A stretch of 64,000 nt of DNA from Diplolepis rosae (Eukaryota; Arthropoda; Insecta; Hymenoptera; Diplolepididae), in the NCBI GenBank assembly GCA_030998225.1, contig JAPYXD010000466.1:4815001-4879000 (forward strand). The letters are read 5' to 3'. Made by a program: the position numbers and the translations under genes. Below are positions 57,934 through 64,000 of this stretch, piece after piece (positions within the stretch are counted from its first letter, which is position 1; each line of letters starts with the position of its first letter). The notes under the pieces are model-generated. The model made no database searches, was not told where the DNA came from, and worked only from the letters and a program-made list of their open reading frames with translations.

Positions 57934-58479
57934 TTAAATTAATTGACAAATATTATTATTATTCTTACTTTCTATTTTATAATTTTTATGTAACCACAAT
58001 TTTAAAAGTATTACATTTCGCAACGCACAGTCAAAATTTTGTATATTTTTATTATGATGGAAACACTTAATTGAACCTTTTGATTCATTAATCAAGTATT
58101 GAAGCGGAGGACATTTTAATTCATACAAGTCAATAATTTTTATTGATTTTTTAACAAAGCATTTCAAAAAATTCTTTTTTTCTAGTCCTTTTACATAGAT
58201 TTTCGTTGCATTTTTAAAAATCTTTGTAAGTATTATTTTCAACAACGTATAAGGTACATTACCAGAAGTCCATGTTATACCATGCAAATTGTTTTCCAAC
58301 CAACGATTTATATTTCTGTACTTTGAAGATATAGAGGTCCACTCACAAGGTGGTTGGAAAAGAAAATTAAAAGGTCTTGCTGATTCATTATTATCATTAA
58401 CTGGGAGAATTGCTAATTCTTTAATTATAAATTCATTAATAGGCAACCTGAATCCTTGAATGTCAACTATGTACTCCAT
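57934..58479 (-). CDS. Polinton-associated 181-residue protein, possibly exonuclease-like
   Basis: I have seen this family in insect Polintons but know no assigned function. It begins MEYIVDIQGF and continues with EFIIKELAIL. That resembles motif I of DEDD-type 3'-5' exonucleases (a D-x-E strand followed by an I-x-E-I-A strand), except that the expected glutamate is glutamine (Q8). Further conserved-looking features are PPCEW (43-47), W60 and W70 with a GNVPY loop, YVKGLEKKNFL (95-105), D117 in a KIIDLYEL strand, and an HH pair at 141-142 with D150 before a CALRNV helix. The D6, D117, H142 and D150 set could be a degenerate RNase H-fold active site, but the spacing is not textbook. It is the last gene of the minus-strand block, with a 40-bp gap to the capsid gene. 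Confidence 0.55.
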   Translation of the reverse strand: MEYIVDIQGFRLPINEFIIKELAILPVNDNNESARPFNFLFQPPCEWTSISSKYRNINRWLENNLHGITWTSGNVPYTLLKIILTKIFKNATKIYVKGLEKKNFLKCFVKKSIKIIDLYELKCPPLQYLINESKGSIKCFHHNKNIQNFDCALRNVILLKLWLHKNYKIESKNNNNICQLI

Positions 58480-58519
58480 CTTAACCGATACTAACTTATT
58501 TAAGAGATATCAAGACAAT

Positions 58520-59740
58520 TTATATAAGTTTTTTAATCCCACCACTTATTGGTTTATATTCAATTACCCTATCATGCAAAATTAAACAATCTGCAGCAGT
58601 TTGAGCAGGGAAATTTTCTTTAGCTTCAAATTCTAAGCGAATATCAACTGGACCAGACTTCAAAGATTCATTTTGCTTTGAACAATCAATAACTATTAAA
58701 GGAGCAAATTCTAAAAAATCACTCTTTGATAAATATGCTTGAGGTTCTCTTCCATAATAATTTGCTTGAAAATTAGTATACATTTCGTAGAGTAGAGCGT
58801 ATTGTTTTTTATCAAAATCAAGATTAAGATTACCATACGGATAACTTTGATTGTTCAAAAATAGCTTTACATTAGTTACTTTGCAATGATCAAAATGGCT
58901 AGCATTTCTCCTAGAAACATTCTTTCTATTTGTTTGAAACCCTAAAATAACAAATCTGGGTTTCTCTAATTGTGTTGACGTTTTAACAGTCCAAACATGA
59001 TTCGATGTAATTGGTAGCATTGGATATTCATATAATTCCCAAGTACGAAAACAAATTGGAATAAGTGGATCCTTTTCAATATATTTTAATAATTTGAATT
59101 TTCGCGCATCTGACAATTTAACACTGGGAAGTAACCATTCAATTTTATCGATTATAATTTTGAAGTTCTCATCAGCTGTTTGTATAACGGCATTCACATC
59201 ATTTCTTGATCGTGTTAGTATTAATTCATGTCTAGCATTCACTACAATTTTTTGATAATCTTCAGCAAAACCAAATATTGTATTGAGCGGTATCGAGATA
59301 TCAAAATTTCCAGCATCATCAGTTAATGATGTATTTGCATTACTTGATGGAAACCAGCCAGCATTTTCTAGGAATTTGCTCTGAGCTTCATAAACTGATA
59401 AATAATTTTTGATCAAGCTCGTGAGACCAACATTTTTATTTTTGTCAATCTCTACAGCGTTCAGTTCATAGCGTGCTTCTTCAAAAATATGACAGATAGC
59501 ATTAATGATGAATCTGGTATTATTAACTGGAGTTCCATCCTCTTTTACTAATTTTCCTTGAATATGGAGAGAACTTTTACTTGGTAGAAGGCAATGGTCT
59601 TGATTTTGAACAGAAATTCGTATTTCATCACTGTTATTGGTGGTTGATGACGCGTAAGGTAGATGCGCATGCACCTCATAATGTGCAATAGATTCGTCGT
59701 AGACAATTGGTCTTGAGATATTTAGTATTTCCTCTTCCAT
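58520..59740 (-). CDS. Hexon-like major capsid protein candidate (F54H12.2-like)
   Basis: This 406-residue protein belongs to the family often named after C. elegans F54H12.2, which marks Polintons and adintoviruses. In these elements it is regarded as the double jelly-roll major capsid protein that builds the icosahedral shell. Visible family features are an N-terminal stretch with PYASST, LLPSKSSLHIQGKLV (strand-rich), FEEARYELNAVEID, KNYLSVYEAQ, NAGWFPSS and a C-terminal CLILHDRVIEY. The composition is rich in N, S and beta-branched residues, as expected of a shell protein, with no signal peptide or membrane segment. The frame is open, but it lacks the basic arm that sits just upstream in another phase (59,722-59,892). 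Assignment to MCP rather than another capsid component is by family memory. Confidence 0.7.
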   Translation of the reverse strand: MEEEILNISRPIVYDESIAHYEVHAHLPYASSTTNNSDEIRISVQNQDHCLLPSKSSLHIQGKLVKEDGTPVNNTRFIINAICHIFEEARYELNAVEIDKNKNVGLTSLIKNYLSVYEAQSKFLENAGWFPSSNANTSLTDDAGNFDISIPLNTIFGFAEDYQKIVVNARHELILTRSRNDVNAVIQTADENFKIIIDKIEWLLPSVKLSDARKFKLLKYIEKDPLIPICFRTWELYEYPMLPITSNHVWTVKTSTQLEKPRFVILGFQTNRKNVSRRNASHFDHCKVTNVKLFLNNQSYPYGNLNLDFDKKQYALLYEMYTNFQANYYGREPQAYLSKSDFLEFAPLIVIDCSKQNESLKSGPVDIRLEFEAKENFPAQTAADCLILHDRVIEYKPISGGIKKLI

Positions 59741-59892
59741 TGCAAATGATGAAGCAGTTGCAGAAGAAGAATTTTATTTTTTATTTTTTTCTTCCTTGAG
59801 CTATCACCTTGAGACCTAGATTTTTCAGAAGCTGAATGTTGTGAGGTCTTAGCACCTTGAATGCAGGTTTGTGACTGACTTTTTTGAGGCAT
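59722..59892 (-). CDS. Small basic frame upstream of the capsid gene; possible displaced N-terminal arm
   Basis: A 56-residue minus-strand frame starting MPQKSQSQTC and running into an SRKKKIKNK stretch overlaps the capsid start in a different phase. The capsid frame itself extends 11 codons upstream of its first ATG (an NSSSATASSFA stretch) to a stop. The phase change falls in an A-rich run (about 59,770-59,790), the kind of site where indels or read errors occur. It may be a separate small protein, or the DNA-binding N-terminal arm of the capsid protein lost by a frameshift. Confidence 0.4.
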   Translation of the reverse strand: MPQKSQSQTCIQGAKTSQHSASEKSRSQGDSSRKKKIKNKILLLQLLHHLQWKRKY

Positions 59893-59947
59893 TCTACTCT
59901 ACTATTATAACCGTAACCGATTTTTCTATTAAATATAATTCCCATTA

Positions 59948-60637
59948 TTATTTAAGAGATTTAATGTGCAGTCTGATTGTTATAGTTTCACCTTGAAAAT
60001 TCACCAAATTTCCATCTTGATCGACTATTCGTAATTGAATTTGATCTATTGTCTTGACAGCAACTGGTAAGTAAATGACGTGTGATGGCACTTCAACTAT
60101 TTTATATCCTGGTGGTACTACCGGAAAAAATTCATGAATAGTGTGCACCTTCTGATCATTGATGTATGCACCTGTAGTAATATTGCACTCGATTCTCAGA
60201 CAATTTACTTTTATTATGGACACTGGTAAATTTGATTTATGTACTTTATTAGCTTCAAGTATCTGAGGTTCAAATCCCAATAAATACGCTATTGAATCTT
60301 CTTTTATAAAATTTATTTCGCGATTACAAAGAATCTCACTACGTAAAGTATTGTTATTAGGCTTAATATGGATCTCTATTCCTTTTTTAACTAAGACATT
60401 TTGTAAATATTTCTGAATATCTGATATTTCATAACTACCTGTAGGTATAACAATTTCTTCTTTTCCCACATAAAATTTATTTTGACTTTTGTCTATGTTT
60501 GGAATCGAATTGAAAGTTAGAAATTCAACGAGACCAAGAACGTAATTTTTACTAAGTGAAAGTTCAATTGGTGGAAAATATTGCGTTTCTAATACAGATG
60601 AATTTCCTGATAATGTCAAGGTAAATGAATCATCCAT
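59948..60637 (-). CDS. Penton-like minor capsid protein candidate
   Basis: This 229-residue protein is thought to form the vertices of the particle in Polintons and adintoviruses. It begins MDDSFTLTLSGNSS. The characteristic parts are PPIELSLSKNYVLGLVEF, FNSIPNID, a YEISDIQKYLQ helix, a LLGFEP loop, an INDQKVHTIHEFFP stretch and a C-terminal beta-rich tail (IQLRIVDQDG, ITIRLHIKSL). The predicted fold is mostly beta, consistent with a single jelly roll. The gene is intact, on the minus strand, between the protease fusion and the hexon-like gene. The assignment is by pattern memory of the penton family. Confidence 0.6.
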   Translation of the reverse strand: MDDSFTLTLSGNSSVLETQYFPPIELSLSKNYVLGLVEFLTFNSIPNIDKSQNKFYVGKEEIVIPTGSYEISDIQKYLQNVLVKKGIEIHIKPNNNTLRSEILCNREINFIKEDSIAYLLGFEPQILEANKVHKSNLPVSIIKVNCLRIECNITTGAYINDQKVHTIHEFFPVVPPGYKIVEVPSHVIYLPVAVKTIDQIQLRIVDQDGNLVNFQGETITIRLHIKSLK

Positions 60638-60680
60638 GATGATGGTTAATTTTTGACTGAAGTAAAATTAATTAATTTAC

Positions 60681-61913
60681 TCATTTATATAGATAGTACA
60701 AACTTTTCAATTTCAACTGATTACATAAAAATTTGAGACACAAATGACCACACACGAATGTATTGTAATTCTGATACCTGTCATGATTATATTTTATATT
60801 ATCAACACCAAGATATTTAACAAGATCTGAAGGTGGTCGAAGGTTACCAAAACTATCAAAATATTCAACATCATTACCAATTTTCTTATATGCAACCCAA
60901 TGTGTACCTGGACCATCTTTATCATCTAAATTAATAATAGCTGATTCGAATATATAAGGTCCTATCATTGGTAATTTATTTCGCATAAAAACACCTCGAA
61001 AGTGTTGTATTTTCATAGACTTTGCATATTTAACCAAATCGAAATCAGTTAGAGCTCGATGTGGTAATTTTATTTCGACTTTTTTTAGATTTTCTGAATT
61101 TTTTACTTGAGAGTCAATGTGAAGACCTAAGCCCTCCTTATATGGCTTAAGGTATAAGCCTTTTCCTAATGCTATAGATTCTATCATCTGATTGTGGCGT
61201 TTACTTTCTTCAAGTTGTTTTTTAGCTGCATTTGCATCATTGACAGCCTTAGCTACACCAGCAGCCCCACCTGCTAACGCCCCAACGGCACTGAGACCTG
61301 CAAAAACAGGTACCAAAAAAGGTAGAAAGCCTCCAACTTTACTCGGTACAGGAAGAATTCGAGGCTTTTTTACATTGCGTTTTCCACCAGCCTTTTTCAC
61401 AGCTGCACGTGCACCCTGAAGTGCTAATTTGATAACACTGTGAGCATTTTTGCTAGGGATCATAGATTTTTTAGCTGCTGTAACAACTTTCTTCAATGAC
61501 GAACCCAATCTTTTTTTCTTCTTCGTGACCCCCATCCCCAGTTTTGATTTTACTTTCATGGCATTCGTTATTGCCCAAGCGGCTGCCTTTTCACCTATTT
61601 TAGCGTCTTTTGCTAACACACGATCCCACGCTTTTTCAGCTAAAACTCTATCAGCTGTATTTCTTGCTGAAATATTATCTCTGTTTTGAGAATATAAAAT
61701 GTCGTGTTCCTTGCAAGCTGTATCAAGGGGATTAATACCAGGATCACCACGTGTTAATCGCTTTGTTAATTTAGTCCCAGGGCCACAATATTGATAACCA
61801 GGGATGTGCAATTCTACAGGAAGGTTATTAATAACTTTATTTAATAGTCCTTTACCACGTCTATTTCGTTTGAAAGCTTTTGTACAACTGGCTATATCTT
61901 TCTTTGTAACCAT
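60681..61913 (-). CDS. Phospholipase A2 plus adenain-type cysteine protease fusion
   Basis: This 410-residue protein has two enzyme domains. Residues 31-76 are a parvovirus-VP1u-like phospholipase A2: calcium loop Y42-C-G-P-G-T47 and the catalytic C67-K-E-H70-D71 helix. Residues 77-185 are basic and helical, with KKKK clusters. Residues 195-223 are a glycine/alanine-rich hydrophobic segment. Residues about 300-410 are the Polinton maturation protease: H338 (THWVAY), D353 (YFDSFG), Q381 (RYQNYN) and C388 (FVCGHLC). The Q-to-C distance of 7 matches adenovirus protease. All catalytic residues are present and the frame is open. The expected roles are membrane breach during entry and capsid-protein processing. 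It is the first gene of the minus-strand block and lies back-to-back with the ATPase gene, so the 89 bp between them probably hold a two-way promoter. Confidence 0.85.
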   Translation of the reverse strand: MVTKKDIASCTKAFKRNRRGKGLLNKVINNLPVELHIPGYQYCGPGTKLTKRLTRGDPGINPLDTACKEHDILYSQNRDNISARNTADRVLAEKAWDRVLAKDAKIGEKAAAWAITNAMKVKSKLGMGVTKKKKRLGSSLKKVVTAAKKSMIPSKNAHSVIKLALQGARAAVKKAGGKRNVKKPRILPVPSKVGGFLPFLVPVFAGLSAVGALAGGAAGVAKAVNDANAAKKQLEESKRHNQMIESIALGKGLYLKPYKEGLGLHIDSQVKNSENLKKVEIKLPHRALTDFDLVKYAKSMKIQHFRGVFMRNKLPMIGPYIFESAIINLDDKDGPGTHWVAYKKIGNDVEYFDSFGNLRPPSDLVKYLGVDNIKYNHDRYQNYNTFVCGHLCLKFLCNQLKLKSLYYLYK

Positions 61914-62001
61914 AATTATATCTGTTCAAAAAACTTTTCAGACTGAAATGAAAACCTTTAAAAGCATGCTATTTATAGTACTCAAGTCAGTTGTTATCAA
62001 G
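61914..62001. promoter_or_regulatory. Divergent promoter region
   Basis: Only 88 bp separate the minus-strand protease start and the plus-strand ATPase start. The stretch is AT-rich, with a TATTTATAGTA word at about 61,970-61,980 that could serve as a TATA element for the plus strand. A shared two-way promoter is inferred from the layout. Confidence 0.35.
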
Positions 62002-62697
62002 ATGGAGTTTAAAACACAATCTATGAAATTACCGGTTGCAAATTTTGACAAATTCACACTAGATTGGAAAAGAGAAGAAAAGAGTCATGGGAATTTATTA
62101 CCAGTGTACGCGCAATTTTCTGCGGTCCATCCAATTGTGGGAAAACGAATGCGTTACTTACATTACTAACACACCCAAACGGATTAAGATTTGAAAATAT
62201 CTACATTTATTCAAAATCTTTGAACCAACCTAAATACAAATTTTTAGAAAAAGTTTTACAATCGGTGAATGATATAAAATACTTTCCTTTCAATGAACAT
62301 GGAGAAGTTGTTCAACCGAATGAAGCACAACCTAACTCAATAATCGTGTTTGATGATGTGGCATGTGATAAACAAGATAACATTCGAGCATTTTTTTCCA
62401 TGGGTAGACATAGACTCATTGACTGTTTTTACTTGTGTCAAACGTACGCACGAATTCCAAAAACATTTAATTCGTGATAACGTTAATTTCTTAGTACTTT
62501 TCAAGCAGGATGAAATGAATCTTAAACATATCTATGATGATCACGTAAACACGGATATGTCGTTTTCAAAATTTAAAGAATTATGTTCAGCTTGTTGGGA
62601 TAATAAATATGGTTTTCTTGTTATTGACAAAGATAATGAAATTAATCAAGGAAGATATCGTAAATGCTTTGATTGTTTTATAAATTTGAGAAATTAA
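62002..62697 (+). pseudogene. Genome-packaging ATPase (FtsK/HerA, A32-like) with two frame changes
   Basis: This ATPase pumps DNA into capsids. The gene starts at ATG 62,002 (MEFKTQSMKLPVANFDKF). Its frame is left between about 62,064 and 62,120. The second phase (62,064-62,477) contains Walker A GPSNCGKT (62,124-62,147) and Walker B IIVFDD with D97/D98 of that frame, then FFSMGRHR and YLCQTYARIP. Near 62,450-62,475 the sequence returns to the original phase and continues (LIRDNVNFLVLFKQ through FVLID-type and CFDCF) to the stop at 62,697. Two opposite shifts leave the ends in the same frame. Either the copy is dead or the assembly has two indel errors. The total length is normal for the family. 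Confidence 0.8.
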
Positions 62698-62758
62698 TAA
62701 AAAAGTGTATCCTAATACTTTATAGAACTAGTTGCACTTTAGACTTCGATGAAACAAG

Positions 62759-63760
62759 ATGTCTTTGAAGAACGAAAACTTTCATAAAAATGAAACGGAT
62801 ATTTTGCAGCAAATTGCTATAGCTAGTGATGCAATTCGACGTAAACATAAATTAATAAAATTGGGCAAGGAAGCAATTAAACAGACACTTAATAATACTT
62901 TTAAACCTATTGTTACCCCCCTTGAGAAAATTGTTGATGGTTTCAAAATAAGGGAAACAGTTAATTCTGTTGAAAAAGTGCAAAGTGAAGATATAGAAAA
63001 TATTTATGATAATGATGATAATGATGATGATCATGATGGTGATGTAACTTTTATGTCAGCTACTGATGAAAGAGTAGATGAAAGAGAAGATTCCAATAAT
63101 TCAGAATTTTTAAATGTCAATGACACTGAAAATAATAAAAAAACATCTTCTACTTCATGGGATGATAATATTAAACATTATCTTATATTGTTAGGTGAAA
63201 GAAGTAAAGAACTTGATAATATAAGTGGTGTACGGAAATTAACCAAGGATAGATTAATGATTGGAGATTCGCCAATAAATTTCAGTCAGGACTATATTCA
63301 CGTGGGTGATTCAAATTTCCAAATAAGTAAAGGTTTACTTGAACTTTTATTTAAAAAAATTCCTGAAGAATCTCTAATAAGTTCTGATGATCTTGAAAAT
63401 TATAGAAAAATTATTCTCGCAACGAATGCTCATAAAAAACATTATAAAGCAGCTAACGAGGTTCGTGATAGTAAGTCCTTTAAATATAAACATTTTATTG
63501 AAAAAATAATCCTCACATCCCCTGCTAGAAATAATGATAGACGAAGTAAAAGACAAGATATATCAGGTCGAGGTATGATACCTCAGTACATGGTTGCTAA
63601 AGAGGGTAATCAGTTGGATTACATTTACTGGGATGATCCGAATGAGTTGGTAGATCGATTACGTTTACTTTTAGCATCCCAAGCAGCTGGTAACTCAAGT
63701 CATACAAATGAAATTATATCAATCGTTGAAGAACTACGAGAAGCTGGGATTATTTATTAG
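62759..63760 (+). CDS. DUF8207-like Polinton-associated protein
   Basis: A 333-residue protein of unknown function. The N-terminal 70 residues are helical and basic (DAIRRKHKLIKLGKEAI). Residues 75-130 are an acidic, low-complexity linker (DNDDNDDDHDGD). The C-terminal 200 residues hold the conserved part: W134, LMIGDSPINFSQDYIHVGDSNF, QISKGLLELLFKKIP, ATNAHKKHYKAANEV, and a C-terminal region with QLDYIYWDDPNELVDRLRLLLAS. This matches proteins annotated with DUF8207 in insect genomes, many next to Polinton genes. It follows the ATPase by 61 bp on the same strand, suggesting co-expression. A structural or DNA-binding role is plausible but not shown. Confidence 0.6.
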   Translation: MSLKNENFHKNETDILQQIAIASDAIRRKHKLIKLGKEAIKQTLNNTFKPIVTPLEKIVDGFKIRETVNSVEKVQSEDIENIYDNDDNDDDHDGDVTFMSATDERVDEREDSNNSEFLNVNDTENNKKTSSTSWDDNIKHYLILLGERSKELDNISGVRKLTKDRLMIGDSPINFSQDYIHVGDSNFQISKGLLELLFKKIPEESLISSDDLENYRKIILATNAHKKHYKAANEVRDSKSFKYKHFIEKIILTSPARNNDRRSKRQDISGRGMIPQYMVAKEGNQLDYIYWDDPNELVDRLRLLLASQAAGNSSHTNEIISIVEELREAGIIY

Positions 63761-63788
63761 TGAATTTTTTATTAATTGTATCATTTTT

Positions 63789-64000
63789 ATGATGAGTATC
63801 GATATATTCGGACGTCTTTTTAGACAAACTGGAAACTCCAATCGTGGTCCTCCGGGAATTGGATTCAAGGTTACCAATTCAGGAAATTACGATCTAGATG
63901 GAAAGAGGCTATGCAACGTGGCTGGAGCTGAAGAATCGAATGATGCAGTGAATTTGCAATTGGTTCTAGATTTAATAAAAAAAGAAACTGATACCATCCA
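63789..64000 (+). CDS. Partial fibre/adhesin-like protein, runs off the window
   Basis: The frame starts ATG-ATG at 63,789 and is open to the window edge (70 residues visible). It begins MMSIDIFGRLFRQ, then a collagen-like NRGPPGIGFK, then a GNYDLDGKRLCNVAG stretch and a helical DAVNLQLVLDLIKKE segment. This pattern recalls trimeric fibre or tail-spike stems in Polintons and similar viruses, which carry repeats ending in NVA and DAVN-type words. Only the start is present, so the call is tentative. It follows the DUF8207-like gene by 28 bp on the same strand. Confidence 0.45.
   Translation, partial: MMSIDIFGRLFRQTGNSNRGPPGIGFKVTNSGNYDLDGKRLCNVAGAEESNDAVNLQLVLDLIKKETDTI

Larger units (their letters stand above)
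51820..64000. mobile_element. Polinton/Maverick (endogenous adintovirus-like) element, right end outside the window
   Basis: The gene set is diagnostic: protein-primed family B polymerase, hexon-like and penton-like capsid candidates, adenain-type protease, packaging ATPase and a DUF8207-like protein. Genes form a plus-strand polymerase unit, a minus-strand capsid block (57,934-61,913) and a plus-strand packaging block (62,002 onward). Codon use is uniformly AT-rich. Most frames are intact; only the ATPase (and perhaps the capsid 5' end) is broken. A retroviral-type integrase, normally part of these elements, is not seen in this window. The left boundary lies somewhere between 51,290 and 51,820. 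Confidence 0.85.

Noticed and set aside
61192..61689. Plus-strand ORFs with hydrophobic stretches
   Set aside because: They are antisense to the PLA2-protease gene, whose motifs are clear on the minus strand.

Overview
The window looks like a piece of an AT-rich arthropod (probably insect) nuclear genome that is almost entirely transposable-element sequence. No gene could be recognised as a conserved host gene, and no rRNA, CRISPR array or bacterial-type operon is present. The organism call rests on the element types: a mariner with TA target sites, R1-like non-LTR retrotransposons with CCHC ORF1 proteins, a Ty3/gypsy element with an envelope-type glycoprotein, two DDE-like DNA transposons of families common in arthropods, and a Polinton/Maverick (adintovirus-like) element. 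The species cannot be named from the sequence.

Layout. 0-24 kb: a degraded HTH fragment (0.5 kb), several long fold-back elements (1.7-2.7, 11.1-11.6, 20.4-20.8, 23.0-23.6 kb), small MITEs (4.9, 9.6, 10.1 kb), an ORF1-only R1-like LINE copy on the minus strand (5.35-7.1 kb), nested terminal-inverted-repeat elements (7.1-8.8 kb), an 82-bp tandem array (12.5 kb), a 5'-truncated LINE (19.1-20.3 kb) and an internally deleted mariner (20.97-21.89 kb). 24-32 kb: a repeat family with long modular inverted arms; a 4.16 kb DNA transposon with a broken DDE-like transposase lies between one pair of arms. 32-51 kb: a mosaic of a gypsy-like provirus in two same-strand pieces (integrase C-terminus plus glycoprotein at 33.1-35.5 kb; RT, RNase H and integrase N-terminus at 45.5-51.3 kb), a nearly full-length LINE with a 14-bp target duplication (37.9-42.3 kb), a 9-copy 134-bp palindrome-bearing array (42.7-43.8 kb), and a DUF7869-like DNA transposon (46.2-49.4 kb) inside the gypsy RNase H region.

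51.8-64 kb: the best preserved unit, a Polinton/Maverick or endogenous adintovirus. It carries an intact protein-primed family B DNA polymerase, a convergent minus-strand block (small exonuclease-like protein, hexon-like major capsid candidate, penton-like minor capsid candidate, and a phospholipase A2 plus adenain-type protease fusion), then a plus-strand block (packaging ATPase with two opposing frame changes, a DUF8207-like protein, and a collagen/fibre-like ORF that runs off the window). Together these cover replication, capsid, maturation and packaging. No retroviral-type integrase for this element is visible inside the window, and its left end is not defined.

Limits: homology calls are from recognition of motifs only; repeats were aligned by eye, so their edges are good to a few bases at best unless a target duplication is quoted.
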